Origin: Gloeocapsa sp. DLM2.Bin57
Lineage (GTDB): Bacteria > Cyanobacteriota > Cyanobacteriia > Cyanobacteriales > Gloeocapsaceae
NCBI GenBank assembly: GCA_007693955.1
Contig: RECR01000056.1
Location: forward strand, 1 to 41,136
DNA: 41,136 nucleotides
Reading direction: 5' to 3'
This document shows positions 1 through 8,525 of the stretch, one piece after another. A model generated the notes under the pieces. That model saw only the letters and a program-made list of their open reading frames with translations, was not told the origin of the DNA and searched no databases. The position numbers and the translations under genes were made by a program. Each line of letters opens with the position of its first letter. Position 1 is the stretch's first letter.

Positions 1-18
1 ACCTCATGATAACTTTTC

Positions 19-41
19 TGTAAAAAACCTACACTTGTGAG
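19..41 (+). repeat. Copy of a 23-nt dispersed repeat, probably the end of a palindromic element cut by the window edge
   Basis: The sequence TGTAAAAAACCTACACTTGT plus GAG matches 20460-20482 with two differences. It also matches the complement of 20243-20265. On the complement the similarity continues past the A/T run into bases 1-18 in a gapped way, so the window probably opens inside another copy of the element described at 20243-20482. Confidence 0.5.
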
Positions 42-65
42 CTCTCCCCCTCTCCCCCTCTCCCC
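42..65 (+). repeat. Three tandem copies of CTCTCCCC
   Basis: A perfect 8-bp unit is repeated three times in the noncoding end of the window. Pyrimidine-rich runs of this kind are common between cyanobacterial genes. No function can be read from it. Confidence 0.75.
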
Positions 66-113
66 TATCTCTTGCTTAGTAGGGATTTTAAAGTGTTTCT
101 TAAAATTCGATCA

Positions 114-704
114 TCAAGAAGAAGAATTAAATCTATTTTGGGTCTTCCAAACTAAACCAGAACAGAAATTAGTCAAAATATGGGCTATAACAGGGATGAT
201 CAAATTACTAGTAATTAAAGCCACATATCCTAACAAAAAACCCACAACTGCAGCCCAGAGAGCATAAGACCACTGTTGTGTACCATTCATATGTAGGATA
301 CCAAATAAACAACTAGAGATAATTACAGCGGCTAAATTTAAACCTAAAGCAGGTAACATAATACCCCGAAAGAGTAATTCTTCACTTAAACCAGGTAATA
401 ACCCTAACCAAATTAAATCAGACCAAGTCAAAGGTTTAATAACTAACTCTAAATAAGCATCAGCACTTTGACGATAAGCCGGCCAAAAATGATAAATTAC
501 ACTACTAGCAATACTGATAACTCCTGCCAAAGCTATGCTCCAAATCAAAGCTTGAGAGGTAAATTCCCAAGCCAATATCTCAACAGAGCCGATTTTTTGC
601 CAGAGTTTAGCGATCATCACAATAATAATCGCTGTAATTGCCATAATTATTAAAATTTGACTACGAGTTAAGGGTTCTAATTCAGAATTGTTGGGTTCAT
701 TCAC
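114..704 (-). CDS. CPBP family intramembrane metalloprotease
   Basis: The 196-residue hydrophobic protein carries the CPBP (Abi/CAAX-protease-like) signature: paired glutamates and arginine E108-E109-x3-R113 in SEELLFRG, a histidine in the next conserved segment (FGILH, H138), and H175 with N179 in the last motif. These residues form the predicted zinc-dependent active site inside the membrane. About five membrane segments are visible. The start codon overlaps the stop of the upstream DUF3326 gene by 4 bp, so the two are probably translationally coupled. Cyanobacteria carry many CPBP paralogues and most have no known substrate, so the family is secure but the role is unknown. Confidence 0.85.
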   Translation of the reverse strand: MNEPNNSELEPLTRSQILIIMAITAIIIVMIAKLWQKIGSVEILAWEFTSQALIWSIALAGVISIASSVIYHFWPAYRQSADAYLELVIKPLTWSDLIWLGLLPGLSEELLFRGIMLPALGLNLAAVIISSCLFGILHMNGTQQWSYALWAAVVGFLLGYVALITSNLIIPVIAHILTNFCSGLVWKTQNRFNSSS

Positions 705-1765
705 AATAATTTACTTTTGGATAATGATGATAATTCCGGACGGAGAGACTCAATAGCAACTCCTGCGTTTTCAGCGACAATTACTCCTAAAGCCTCCAAA
801 TAAGATTGTACTCTAATTGCTTTAATTCCTAGGGATTCTGGTGTAACCTGCATTCTGGTCTGGTTTTCTCCTACAGCAATTACTTGAGTTTTTAGCTGAC
901 TAAAACCAAGAAGAGCAGGACTTCCACAAGCATCACCAGGAACAATTACCGCATCTACTTGGTCAGCCCAAATTGTCTCTAAATTAGCTCTAGATTGACT
1001 AGTAATTAAACGAGGAGCTCGACTCAAACCTACTAAAATACAGGGGAAAAAGGTATAACCTAATTCTTCAGCAGCAGCTTTCGGGGATAATTCTGGTTCT
1101 AAAGGTAGGGGTTGTAAAGCAGGTGCATGAGCTGCAGGAATACCAAAATTACGTACAATTAGATGGGAAATCACCGCTTCAGCTCCAGCAATGGGATCTA
1201 CTCCCGAACCCTGGCGATAGTCTTGCAGCGCGGGACTGTTTTCTTCATCGGGAAAGCGCGCTACTACAGCGATCGCCTCTACTTTGGCGGTTTCAATCAA
1301 TTTAGCAGCAGCTCGTAACAAACTACCTGGATTACTAATAGTTCCCCAACTTGCTCCACTAGGAGCGGAGCGCAACTCTACCCCTAGGGGAGCATCGGTA
1401 ATCAGATAATCTTGGATAGTCAATCCCAATGTTGCTCTGAGTGCATCAGCTGCTTGCAGGTGTCTAAGCTGTAATTCTGGTTCTATCCCCTGGTCAAGAA
1501 TTATGCCAATGGAGTTGTATTTAACTGGAGTTAATCCCCAATTTCCTAGGGCGAATTGGTCTAGAGCATAACCTTCTACATAGAGTATTTTGGGGTCTGA
1601 CCAATAGAGTTGCGCACCATTGAGAACGTTAGGATGAGTAATCAAGCGATCGCATCCTTGGGCGATCGCCCTAGCTACGGGTAAAGCATCTCCTGCGTAG
1701 CCTCCTATTTTAGCGCCTATTCCTGTAGGTACTAACAAAACTACCGTATATGGTTTACTAGACAC
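701..1765 (-). CDS. DUF3326 domain protein
   Basis: The 354-residue soluble protein looks like the cyanobacterial and plastid-lineage DUF3326 family: an N-terminal LVPTGIGAKIGGYAGDA segment, then a glycine-rich middle and a conserved PGDACGSPALLGF stretch near residue 275. The family has no established activity that I know of. It is third in a minus-strand operon, 5 bp after a small unknown gene and a 2Fe-2S ferredoxin, and 4 bp overlapped with a CPBP protease. The linkage to a ferredoxin suggests, by context only, a redox or photosynthesis-related role. Family recognition is from memory of the sequence pattern. Confidence 0.7.
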   Translation of the reverse strand: MSSKPYTVVLLVPTGIGAKIGGYAGDALPVARAIAQGCDRLITHPNVLNGAQLYWSDPKILYVEGYALDQFALGNWGLTPVKYNSIGIILDQGIEPELQLRHLQAADALRATLGLTIQDYLITDAPLGVELRSAPSGASWGTISNPGSLLRAAAKLIETAKVEAIAVVARFPDEENSPALQDYRQGSGVDPIAGAEAVISHLIVRNFGIPAAHAPALQPLPLEPELSPKAAAEELGYTFFPCILVGLSRAPRLITSQSRANLETIWADQVDAVIVPGDACGSPALLGFSQLKTQVIAVGENQTRMQVTPESLGIKAIRVQSYLEALGVIVAENAGVAIESLRPELSSLSKSKLL

Positions 1766-1770
1766 CTAGT

Positions 1771-1944
1771 TTATGGTTTCGTTACAATTGCTTCTATTGC
1801 TGCTTTTTGCTTAACTGGATCTACTTTAGTAATTGACCAGCGTAGGGGCTCTCCGCGTTTTTGTAGTTCTGCTTCTATCTCTTGTTGTAAGGCTTGAGGG
1901 TTTCCTTGCAGATCTATTTCTGCTGTAATAAAGTGCGTTGTCAT
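1771..1944 (-). CDS. Small conserved-looking protein of unknown function, 57 residues
   Basis: The open frame extends to an ATG at 1971, but that start would overlap the ferredoxin coding end. The internal ATG at 1944 (MTTHFITAEIDLQGN) leaves a 13-bp gap after the ferredoxin stop and is preceded by a purine-rich AAGAGAGAAG stretch, so I chose it. The protein is charged, without membrane segments, and alternates beta-strand-like and helical patterns (ALQQEIEAELQKRGEPLRWSI). I do not recognise a family. Its position between the ferredoxin and DUF3326 genes suggests it works with one of them. Confidence 0.6.
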   Translation of the reverse strand: MTTHFITAEIDLQGNPQALQQEIEAELQKRGEPLRWSITKVDPVKQKAAIEAIVTKP

Positions 1945-1957
1945 TATTGCTTCTCTC

Positions 1958-2275
1958 TTAGGATTGACCAAATTGTTTGCTATAAACTATTTCTTCTTTT
2001 TCCGATTCAATCACCAGATCTGATTGAGGATAAGCTACACACAGAAGCGCATAACCTTGTTGTTGCAATTCTGGCGATATTCCCATTCCCTCACTTTGTT
2101 CTACTGTTCCTGATTTGATTAAGGCAGCACAAGTAGTGCATACTCCAGCTAGACAAGAGCTAGGTAAATCTATACCTGCTTTTTGAGCAGAAGCTAAAAC
2201 TGTCTCATCTTCGGGAACTTGAATTGTGTATTCTTCACCTTGGTGTTGAATTTTAACGGTATAAGTTGTGGTCAT
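1958..2275 (-). CDS. 2Fe-2S ferredoxin (plant/cyanobacterial type)
   Basis: The 105-residue protein has the plant-type 2Fe-2S cluster pattern: C41, C46 and C49 in SSCLAGVCTTC and the fourth ligand C79 in YALLCVAYP. Such proteins carry single electrons between photosystem I or an NADPH reductase and soluble enzymes. It is only moderately like the major photosynthetic ferredoxin PetF, having CLAGVC in place of CRAGAC and a longer acidic C-terminus, so it is probably a specialised paralogue. It is first in the four-gene minus-strand operon and so likely sets the operon's expression. The promoter should lie in 2276-2452, shared with a divergent small gene. Confidence 0.9.
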   Translation of the reverse strand: MTTTYTVKIQHQGEEYTIQVPEDETVLASAQKAGIDLPSSCLAGVCTTCAALIKSGTVEQSEGMGISPELQQQGYALLCVAYPQSDLVIESEKEEIVYSKQFGQS

Positions 2276-2452
2276 CTCAACTATAGTTGTTTTTTTGGTT
2301 CTTTTAACTATTGTGCCAAAATTTAGCCCAAGAAATAAATATTAAGAAAATTAACTAAATTTTAATCTTAATTGCAGTTTTAGCCCTTTTGCGCTCATTT
2401 AACTCCAGAAGATGATAACTTAAGGAACACTTAAAACTAATTTACTAACAAG

Positions 2453-2620
2453 ATGAAAGCAGAAAAAGATTTATTAGGAGCAGCAGCTACCGCAGCGTTA
2501 GGAGCAGGTGTTGTAACTTCTTATGCTGTGAGTCGAGGTCAAAACCCTTTGCTTGCTTTGGGAATAACTCTAATGGCGGCGGTTTTTGCGGTTATTTGTC
2601 ACCAAGCCGATTTAATTTGA
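2453..2620 (+). CDS. Small two-helix membrane protein, 55 residues, unknown function
   Basis: An ATG at 2453 opens 55 codons up to TGA at 2618-2620: a short charged start (MKAEKDLLG), an alanine- and glycine-rich helix, a turn with SRGQNP, and a second hydrophobic helix ending ICHQADLI. The codon use and the downstream terminator argue that it is real although short. It looks like a small thylakoid or plasma-membrane protein with two membrane helices. I do not recognise a named family. It diverges from the ferredoxin operon, with about 180 bp between them. Confidence 0.65.
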   Translation: MKAEKDLLGAAATAALGAGVVTSYAVSRGQNPLLALGITLMAAVFAVICHQADLI

Positions 2621-2622
2621 AC

Positions 2623-2655
2623 AAAAATCCCCGCGAAAGCGCGGGGAGTGTTTTT
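2623..2655. terminator. Bidirectional intrinsic terminator
   Basis: An 8-bp perfect stem TCCCCGCG / CGCGGGGA (2628-2635 with 2640-2647) has the loop AAAG. It is flanked by an A-run on the left and a T-run on the right, so it can stop transcription on both strands. It sits exactly between the convergent genes ending at 2620 and 2660. Confidence 0.9.
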
Positions 2656-2659
2656 AAGG

Positions 2660-2848
2660 TTAGTTAAGTCTTTGACGAGAAAAGAACTTCTCTAACTGAG
2701 CTTGACTTTCTTGTAAAAGCTGCTCGCGACTATCCTTGGTAGGTTTAAGAGGTGGTACTAAATTGCGAGCTTGTAGAGTCATATGTATTTGTAGATCCGC
2801 TACATATTCGCTGATTTCTTGTCCAGGTATTTTATTGTGTTGATTCAT
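2660..2848 (-). CDS. Small hypothetical protein, 62 residues
   Basis: A hydrophilic protein with a proline-rich middle (NLVPPLKPTKDS) and a C-terminal amphipathic helix rich in Gln and Glu (REQLLQESQAQLEKFFSRQ). There are no membrane segments or catalytic motifs. It ends immediately before the shared bidirectional terminator, which supports it as a transcribed gene. I do not recognise the family. Confidence 0.55.
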   Translation of the reverse strand: MNQHNKIPGQEISEYVADLQIHMTLQARNLVPPLKPTKDSREQLLQESQAQLEKFFSRQRLN

Positions 2849-3163
2849 AATTTCTTATTGTGTTCAAAACCCAATCTTAAATCAGGCTAACACTTTTTCT
2901 GCGGTTGAAACACCAAGTCGTCAAAATTTCACAATTCTCAATATAGCGCTACGCGCAAGGCACTCTTGCAAGAGGCAAAAGCTAATACTAGGTTTCATGA
3001 CTCAAAAATGCGTACTGCTATATATGGCGCTATGGGCAATTCATGCCAAAAGGGAAGTGTGGGGGGTGTGGGAAGCAGGGAGCATGGTGCAGTGTGCTAG
3101 TTGTAGAATATAATACCACCTAAAACTTAACACTTAAATTAATTTTTTCTTTTGCATCTGATT
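2849..3163. other. Gene-free stretch holding one small repeat element and a G-rich tract
   Basis: These 315 bp contain the repeat at 2942-3022, then a G-rich run around 3050-3090 (GTGGGGGGTGTGGGAAGCAG) of the simple type often seen between cyanobacterial genes. No coding frame with gene-like composition was seen on either strand. Confidence 0.6.
2942..3022 (+). repeat. MITE-like repeat, copy 1, with terminal inverted repeats
   Basis: The ends TATAGCGCTACG and CGTACTGCTATA are inverted copies matching at 10 of 12 positions. The element is 81 bp. It contains a perfect internal palindrome CTCTTGCAAGAG, and a core beginning CTAATACTAGGTTTCATGAC that recurs exactly in the copy at 23593-23680. It has no coding capacity, so if mobile it depends on another enzyme. 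Confidence 0.75.
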
Positions 3164-4237
3164 TTACTCATCCTCAAGTTCTTGTGATAATTCTGCTAGA
3201 GTTTGATAACTTAGTTTTTCTTGAAGGTGTTGATGTTTTCCCCGTCGCGAAAGACGTCGATATTTTTTGCTTTCTAATTTAGGTTCGTAATACTCTTCTC
3301 CTGAAGCACCTATTTTTAGTTTGAGTTGGGATTCAGGATCTGCTTGTTGCTGTTGTTGAGTCTCTAGATTGATCATTTCCTCAAGAAACTTGAGATAATG
3401 TTCGTAACGTTCCCAATCACCCCTGACTACACAATTAGGTTCGTCTCGGTGGAGACAATCGTTAAATTGACAGTTATTTTCTCTGAGCAGTTGTCTAATT
3501 TCGGGAAAGAAACTAGCAATTTCATTAGAGGTACAAGTTAAATTAGGTTGATTAAAGCCTGGACTATCGGCAACAAAACCATCTCCAGGTAAGGGGAATA
3601 ACTCGACATGACGGGTGGTATGACGACCATGATGTAACTTTCCTGACACGCTATTAACTCGCTGATTAACTTCAGGAATTAAAGCGTTAGTTAAAGTAGA
3701 TTTCCCTACTCCAGATGGACCTGCTAAGATAGTTATCTTTCCTTGTAGTCTTTCTTGCAGTTGCTTTAGACCCATTTGAGTTTTAACACTGACAATAATA
3801 GGATCATAACCCCAATTAAGTAACTTCTCTCGCCAATATTGCTGTGTATCTGTGGTGACTAAATCCGCTTTATTTAAACAGAGACTCAGATCAAGCTGAC
3901 TAGATTCGGCTTTAACTAGAAAACGACTTAATTGCCAAGGATCTAGGGGAGGATCTGTAAAGGCAAATAACAGTAATAAATGGTCAACGTTGGCGATCGC
4001 TGGGCGAGAAAGTTGATTAGAGCGTGGTAAAATCTCGATAATTGAGCCTCTACCGTCACTATTTTGGGGTTCTACCGTTTTAACGCGATCGCCTACCATG
4101 ACTTTTTGTCCAACTTTTTTCAGACGAGTGCGACAGGTACAGAGTAATTCTTTACTATCTGTGCGGACAAAGTAATAATTTGCTTGTACCGCCATCACCG
4201 TCCCTTGCAGGTAGTTTTCTAACCGTTCCTTACTCAT
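3164..4237 (-). CDS. rsgA: Ribosome small subunit biogenesis GTPase RsgA
   Basis: RsgA helps late maturation of the 30S subunit and hydrolyses GTP when bound to it. The 357-residue protein shows the circularly permuted GTPase order: an N-terminal OB-fold (about 10-80), then G4 NKAD at 122-125, G1 GPSGVGKS at 173-180 and G3 DSPG at 224-227. A C-terminal zinc finger follows with C256, C261, H263 and C269. The tail after 285 is rich in Gln, Lys and Glu and is poorly conserved. Its start overlaps the TusA-like gene by 4 bp, making it last in the grpE-dnaK-dnaJ operon. Confidence 0.95.
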   Translation of the reverse strand: MSKERLENYLQGTVMAVQANYYFVRTDSKELLCTCRTRLKKVGQKVMVGDRVKTVEPQNSDGRGSIIEILPRSNQLSRPAIANVDHLLLLFAFTDPPLDPWQLSRFLVKAESSQLDLSLCLNKADLVTTDTQQYWREKLLNWGYDPIIVSVKTQMGLKQLQERLQGKITILAGPSGVGKSTLTNALIPEVNQRVNSVSGKLHHGRHTTRHVELFPLPGDGFVADSPGFNQPNLTCTSNEIASFFPEIRQLLRENNCQFNDCLHRDEPNCVVRGDWERYEHYLKFLEEMINLETQQQQQADPESQLKLKIGASGEEYYEPKLESKKYRRLSRRGKHQHLQEKLSYQTLAELSQELEDE

Positions 4238-4473
4238 TCGGGAGTCTTTTTCCGCACATAGAGAGCATAAAACTGGTCACGATTGTCGCAGGCTTCTACT
4301 TGGTGTCCATCCATAATCAAGCTATCGGGTACTTGTTCGATGGGCTCACCAGGATCTAGCCAAACTTCTAGCAATTCTCCTGGTGACATTTTCCCTAGTT
4401 GTATTTTGGTGCGGACAAAATTGAGAGGACAGGGTGTCCCCCGCAGATCTAAGAGTATAGCGGCATTCTTCAT
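4234..4473 (-). CDS. TusA/SirA-like sulfur carrier family protein
   Basis: The 79-residue protein has the TusA-fold signature near the N-terminus, [16 protein letters not shown], with the reactive cysteine at C15 followed by P16. In TusA this cysteine carries a persulfide for tRNA thiolation and other sulfur transfers. It overlaps dnaJ by 4 bp upstream and rsgA by 4 bp downstream, so translation of the three is probably coupled. Many TusA-like proteins are not true TusA, so I give no gene symbol; sulfur relay is the family inference. Confidence 0.8.
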   Translation of the reverse strand: MKNAAILLDLRGTPCPLNFVRTKIQLGKMSPGELLEVWLDPGEPIEQVPDSLIMDGHQVEACDNRDQFYALYVRKKTPE

Positions 4474-5597
4474 TTATGGAATAAACTCCCTAAGAATCCT
4501 TCTAAACCACCTTTCCCTGTATTTTCTTTCCTGATTTCTGCTAATTTATGCAAGAGTTCTTTTTCTTCATTGCTAATTTTCTCGGGGATATGGACATTTA
4601 CCGTGATGAGATGGTCACCGCGACTGATATCGTTACCTAATTTGGGGACTCCGTGATCTTCTAGGGTTAGAACTGTACCTGGTTGAGTTCCTGCGGGTAT
4701 AGTAATCTCTTCAGGTCCATCGACGGTATTTACTTCGAGCCGACAGCCTAAAATTGCTTGTAGATAGCTAATAGTAATTTCTGAGAGGATATTAATACCC
4801 TGTCGGCGAAACTCTTTGTGTGGTTCAACGGAGACAAATACGTATAAATCTCCTGGTGGACCACCTTTAGCCCCTGCATCTCCTTCGCCACTGACTCTTA
4901 AACGAGTTCCATTATCTACTCCCGGGGGGATATTAATTTTTAGCTTTTTAGTTACTTGTACGCGACCTACACCTGCACAGGTTTCGCATTTTTCTTCGAT
5001 AATTTGTCCTTCCCCATTACAAGTTGGACAGGTAGAGACTTGGGCGAATGTGCCAAAGGGTGTACGTGTAGCTCTGCGTACTTGACCAGTCCCGCTACAG
5101 GTTGGACAGGTTTTTGAGCCTGTTCCGGGTTTAGCCCCACTACCTTTACAGGTTTGACAGGTTTCTAGATGAGGTATTTTGATTTCTTTTTCCCCACCGA
5201 AGATAGCTTCACTAAATTCTAGTTTGAAATCTAATCTGAGATCATCTCCTCGTGTTGGACCTCGTTTGGCACTTCGGGGTTGATTTACCCCGCCAAAACC
5301 AGAGAAGATACTTTCAAAAATATCAGCAAACCCTCCTGTAAAGTCTGAGGCGTCGTAGCCGCCTGCTGCCGCACCTCCTGAGACTCCTGCTTCACCAAAG
5401 CGATCGTATCTGGCTCTGGTTTCTGGTTCGGAGAGAATTTCATAAGCGCGGTTAATTTCTTTAAAACGCTCTTCTGCGCCTACTTCTTTGTTAACGTCGG
5501 GGTGATATTGTCGAGCGAGACGACGATAGGCTTTTTTTATGTCTTCTTTGCTGGCGTCTCTGGAAACACCAAGGGTTTGATAATAATCTTTGGGCAT
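4470..5597 (-). CDS. dnaJ: Chaperone protein DnaJ (type I, Hsp40)
   Basis: A full-length 375-residue type I J-protein. The J domain has HPD at 32-34, followed by a Gly/Phe-rich linker (about 70-115). Four CxxCxGxG-type zinc repeats follow, beginning [24 protein letters not shown] and CETCAGVG, then the two substrate-binding C-terminal domains. It stimulates the ATPase of DnaK and delivers unfolded proteins. It follows dnaK by about 45 bp on the same strand, and overlaps the TusA-like gene by 4 bp. Confidence 0.96.
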   Translation of the reverse strand: MPKDYYQTLGVSRDASKEDIKKAYRRLARQYHPDVNKEVGAEERFKEINRAYEILSEPETRARYDRFGEAGVSGGAAAGGYDASDFTGGFADIFESIFSGFGGVNQPRSAKRGPTRGDDLRLDFKLEFSEAIFGGEKEIKIPHLETCQTCKGSGAKPGTGSKTCPTCSGTGQVRRATRTPFGTFAQVSTCPTCNGEGQIIEEKCETCAGVGRVQVTKKLKINIPPGVDNGTRLRVSGEGDAGAKGGPPGDLYVFVSVEPHKEFRRQGINILSEITISYLQAILGCRLEVNTVDGPEEITIPAGTQPGTVLTLEDHGVPKLGNDISRGDHLITVNVHIPEKISNEEKELLHKLAEIRKENTGKGGLEGFLGSLFHK

Positions 5598-5642
5598 AGA
5601 TAGCTATTTTGGTTAAAAATTACAGAATTTGTACTTATCTTT

Positions 5643-7640
5643 TTAGTCTACCGCTTCATAATCTCCGGTGACTGTTTCATCTTGCTCATAATTGAATTCA
5701 AAAAAGGTATCTAAACCTCCTTCTTCTGAGAATTCTTCCTCTGATATTTGATTTAACTCATTTAAGATTTCCTCCTCTATTGTTCTAAATTCTTCATCTT
5801 CTACGGCTTCAAAGCCATAGCGAGTTTCTTGAGTTGCTTCTCCGTAGATAATCACACCCAAACCATATAGTTTTTCGCGGAAGGTGTTAGCTAACTCTTT
5901 AACCTCATCTATACTGTAATTATTACTTAAAGCCGTTTCTAGTTGTACTCTTTGGCTTTGCATATCTTCTTGGAAATCTAGAGGTATGATTTTAGCATGA
6001 GTTCTCAAACTTGACTCGTATTCACGGAATAACTCATTAATCTCATTTTTCAGTTGAACAAAGACTAAGCGACGACGATCTTGTTCTGCGTATTTTTCCG
6101 CTTCTTCACGCATTTGTTCTATTTCTTTACTGTTTAAAGACCCTGTATTAGAAATAGAAATTGTTTGTATTTTCCCTGTTCCTCTGTCTTGGGCTTCTAC
6201 TTTGAGAATACCGTTTACATCTATTTCAAAGGCTACCTCTATTTGGGGTACACCTCTAGGGGCGGGGGGAATTCCTGTGAGAATGAATTTACCTAGGCTT
6301 TTGTTATCTTGTGCCATAGCTCGTTCACCCTGCAATACGTGTATTTCTACTGAGGTTTGTCCGTCTGTGGCTGTAGAGAATATTTGCGATCTACTAGTAG
6401 GAATGGTGACGTTACGCTCAATTATTTTGGTAAATATTTCCCCATAGGTTTCGATGCCCAAAGATAGGGGAGTTACGTCTAAGAGTAGAAGATCTTCTAC
6501 TTCTCCTCCGAGTATTCCTCCTTGAATTGCTGCACCTAAAGCTACTGCTTCATCGGGATTAACGGTGCGATCTAGAGGAATATCTGGGAAGAGATTTTGG
6601 ATCACTTTTTGAATCGATGGTATTCTGGTAGAGCCTCCTACTAGAATAATACGATCTATTTCTGATTCTGATAGATTAGAATCTTTGAGAGCTTGCTCTA
6701 CTGGTTGAATAGTGTTTTCTCTTAATTCTTTGGTTAGTTCTTCAAATTGAGTCCGCGTAAATTCTACTTCTAGGTGTTTTGGTCCGTTTTCGTCGGCGGT
6801 AATAAAGGGTAGATTAATCGATGTGGCGAGTATAGTCGATAACTCTATTTTGGCTTTTTCTGCTGCTTCACGCAGACGTTGAATCGCCATTTTATCTTGT
6901 CTGAGTTCTACTTGTTCTTCTTTGTGGAAATTCTCTAATAACCAGTTGACGATGACGTTATCAAAATCATCTCCCCCGAGGTGGTTATTCCCCGAGGTAG
7001 ATTTTACCTCAAATACACCGTTACCTATTTGCAGGATCGAGACATCAAAAGTCCCTCCACCTAAGTCAAATACTAGGATATTTTGTTCTGTTTCCTGTTT
7101 ATCTAATCCATAGGCTAAAGCTGCTGCTGTGGGTTCGTTGATGATTCTGAGTACTTCTAACCCTGCGATTGTTCCCGCGTCTTTGGTAGCTTGACGTTGA
7201 GCATCTGTGAAGTAAGCAGGTGTAGTAATTACCGCTTGGGTTACGGGTTCATTTAAAAATTGTTCAGCGTCTGAGCGTAATTTTTGCAGAATCATTGCCG
7301 AGATTTCTTGGGGGGTATAAACTTCATCCCGAATCTGGACATTAACTGTGTCGTCTTTCCCGTTAACACAATTATAGGGTACACGCGATCGCTCTATTTC
7401 TGTTTCTTCCCAACGACGTCCGATAAATCTTTTAATACTATATATAGTATTTTCGGCATTGGTTACCGATTGCCGCTTGGCTAGTTGACCAACTAGACGT
7501 TGGTCTCCTTTAGCAAAAGCCACGATACTGGGGGTTGTTCTTGAACCCTCTTGATTTAAGATGACGATGGGTTTACCCCCTTCAATCACAGATACACAAC
7601 TATTAGTTGTGCCTAGGTCGATTCCAATGACTTTTCCCAT
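5643..7640 (-). CDS. dnaK: Chaperone protein DnaK (Hsp70), probably the DnaK1 lineage
   Basis: The 665-residue Hsp70 has the N-terminal ATPase signature [11 protein letters not shown], the second motif [14 protein letters not shown], the third [14 protein letters not shown], the linker [15 protein letters not shown] and a substrate-binding domain with an acidic tail ([19 protein letters not shown]). The tail lacks the EEVD-like ending and is longer than in the main bacterial type. Its position just downstream of grpE resembles the cyanobacterial dnaK1 locus, and the divergent central sequence also fits DnaK1 better than the housekeeping DnaK2. That subgroup call is inference from recalled sequences. 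Confidence 0.95.
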   Translation of the reverse strand: MGKVIGIDLGTTNSCVSVIEGGKPIVILNQEGSRTTPSIVAFAKGDQRLVGQLAKRQSVTNAENTIYSIKRFIGRRWEETEIERSRVPYNCVNGKDDTVNVQIRDEVYTPQEISAMILQKLRSDAEQFLNEPVTQAVITTPAYFTDAQRQATKDAGTIAGLEVLRIINEPTAAALAYGLDKQETEQNILVFDLGGGTFDVSILQIGNGVFEVKSTSGNNHLGGDDFDNVIVNWLLENFHKEEQVELRQDKMAIQRLREAAEKAKIELSTILATSINLPFITADENGPKHLEVEFTRTQFEELTKELRENTIQPVEQALKDSNLSESEIDRIILVGGSTRIPSIQKVIQNLFPDIPLDRTVNPDEAVALGAAIQGGILGGEVEDLLLLDVTPLSLGIETYGEIFTKIIERNVTIPTSRSQIFSTATDGQTSVEIHVLQGERAMAQDNKSLGKFILTGIPPAPRGVPQIEVAFEIDVNGILKVEAQDRGTGKIQTISISNTGSLNSKEIEQMREEAEKYAEQDRRRLVFVQLKNEINELFREYESSLRTHAKIIPLDFQEDMQSQRVQLETALSNNYSIDEVKELANTFREKLYGLGVIIYGEATQETRYGFEAVEDEEFRTIEEEILNELNQISEEEFSEEGGLDTFFEFNYEQDETVTGDYEAVD

Positions 7641-7676
7641 AGCCGGCGGCGGTACAATTAATTAAATAAAATTTTT

Positions 7677-8330
7677 CTAGTTTTCTGCTGTTTCTGTAGT
7701 CGAGTCATCCACTTCCTCTTTGGGTGCTGCTACTTTTACCATAGCATGACGCAATACTTGATCGTCTAAAAGGTAACCTCTGATTAATTCTTCGATGACT
7801 GTTCCTTCTGGGTGTTCATCCGTTGGCTCTCTTAACATTGCTTCATGATAATTAGGGTCAAAGGGTTGACCTTCGGGGCGCATTGGTGATACGCCAATAC
7901 GTTTGAGACTATCTACTAGGATTTTATATACACCTTGATAACTTTTATGGATCGCTTTTTCTCCATCGTTATTGGGTTTTAGTTGTGTTCTTGCACGTTC
8001 AAAGTTATCAATTACAGGGAGTAATTCCAATATTGTATTGCGCTTAACCTGACATTCTAACATTTCTCGATCTTTGTTGCTACGTTTACGAAAGTTATCA
8101 AAGTCAGCGGCAATTCTGATGTATTGTGTTTTAAAGCTTTCAGTTTTTTCTGTTTGTTCTTCTAATTGCTGTTTGAGTACAGCTACCTGTTCTTGTAGGG
8201 CTGTGATTACCTCTTGATGGTCTTGATTTTCGGTTGTAGTTGTTTCAGTTGTTGGAGATTCCTGCACTTCTACCTCTTGATTAGTAAAGGTTTCCGCTGA
8301 ATTGTCAACATTGATTTCGTTTGAGTTCAT
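7677..8330 (-). CDS. grpE: Nucleotide exchange factor GrpE
   Basis: The 217-residue protein has an acidic Thr/Glu-rich start, a long dimerising coiled coil (about 45-105, [15 protein letters not shown]), the conserved [11 protein letters not shown], and the C-terminal beta domain with [10 protein letters not shown] and [17 protein letters not shown]. GrpE releases ADP from DnaK. It is the first gene of the grpE-dnaK-dnaJ-tusA-like-rsgA operon, 36 bp upstream of dnaK, so its upstream region 8331-8525 should carry the operon promoter. Confidence 0.95.
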   Translation of the reverse strand: MNSNEINVDNSAETFTNQEVEVQESPTTETTTTENQDHQEVITALQEQVAVLKQQLEEQTEKTESFKTQYIRIAADFDNFRKRSNKDREMLECQVKRNTILELLPVIDNFERARTQLKPNNDGEKAIHKSYQGVYKILVDSLKRIGVSPMRPEGQPFDPNYHEAMLREPTDEHPEGTVIEELIRGYLLDDQVLRHAMVKVAAPKEEVDDSTTETAEN

Positions 8331-8525
8331 GGTTTCTGGAATTGATGGATAATTAGCTTCAGGAGTAGCTTATTCTCTTGAACAAATTTTAGCATATCTG
8401 AGCTATGGTTCGTTATATTTCTTAATCAGGACTCGAACTAGAAAAAATTTTGCTGATGATCTTAATTTTAGTCCAACTTTTGGGAACTATAATCTTAGAA
8501 CCAGGTAATTTATACTTATATTTTC
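8331..8525. promoter_or_regulatory. Divergent control region between grpE and pilB
   Basis: This 195-bp AT-rich gap must hold the promoters of both the chaperone operon and the pilus motor operon. I looked for the CIRCE heat-shock operator (TTAGCACTC and its inverse) and do not see it. No convincing -35/-10 pair stands out for either side, so exact promoters are not assigned. Confidence 0.4.

Noticed and set aside
3040-3100. G-rich tract as a regulatory element
   Set aside because: Simple G/T-rich sequence common in cyanobacterial spacers; nothing ties it to a gene.
8331-8525. Possible CIRCE heat-shock operator before grpE
   Set aside because: TTAGCTTCAGGAGTAGC near 8352 looks vaguely similar but lacks the 9-bp inverted halves TTAGCACTC and GAGTGCTAA.
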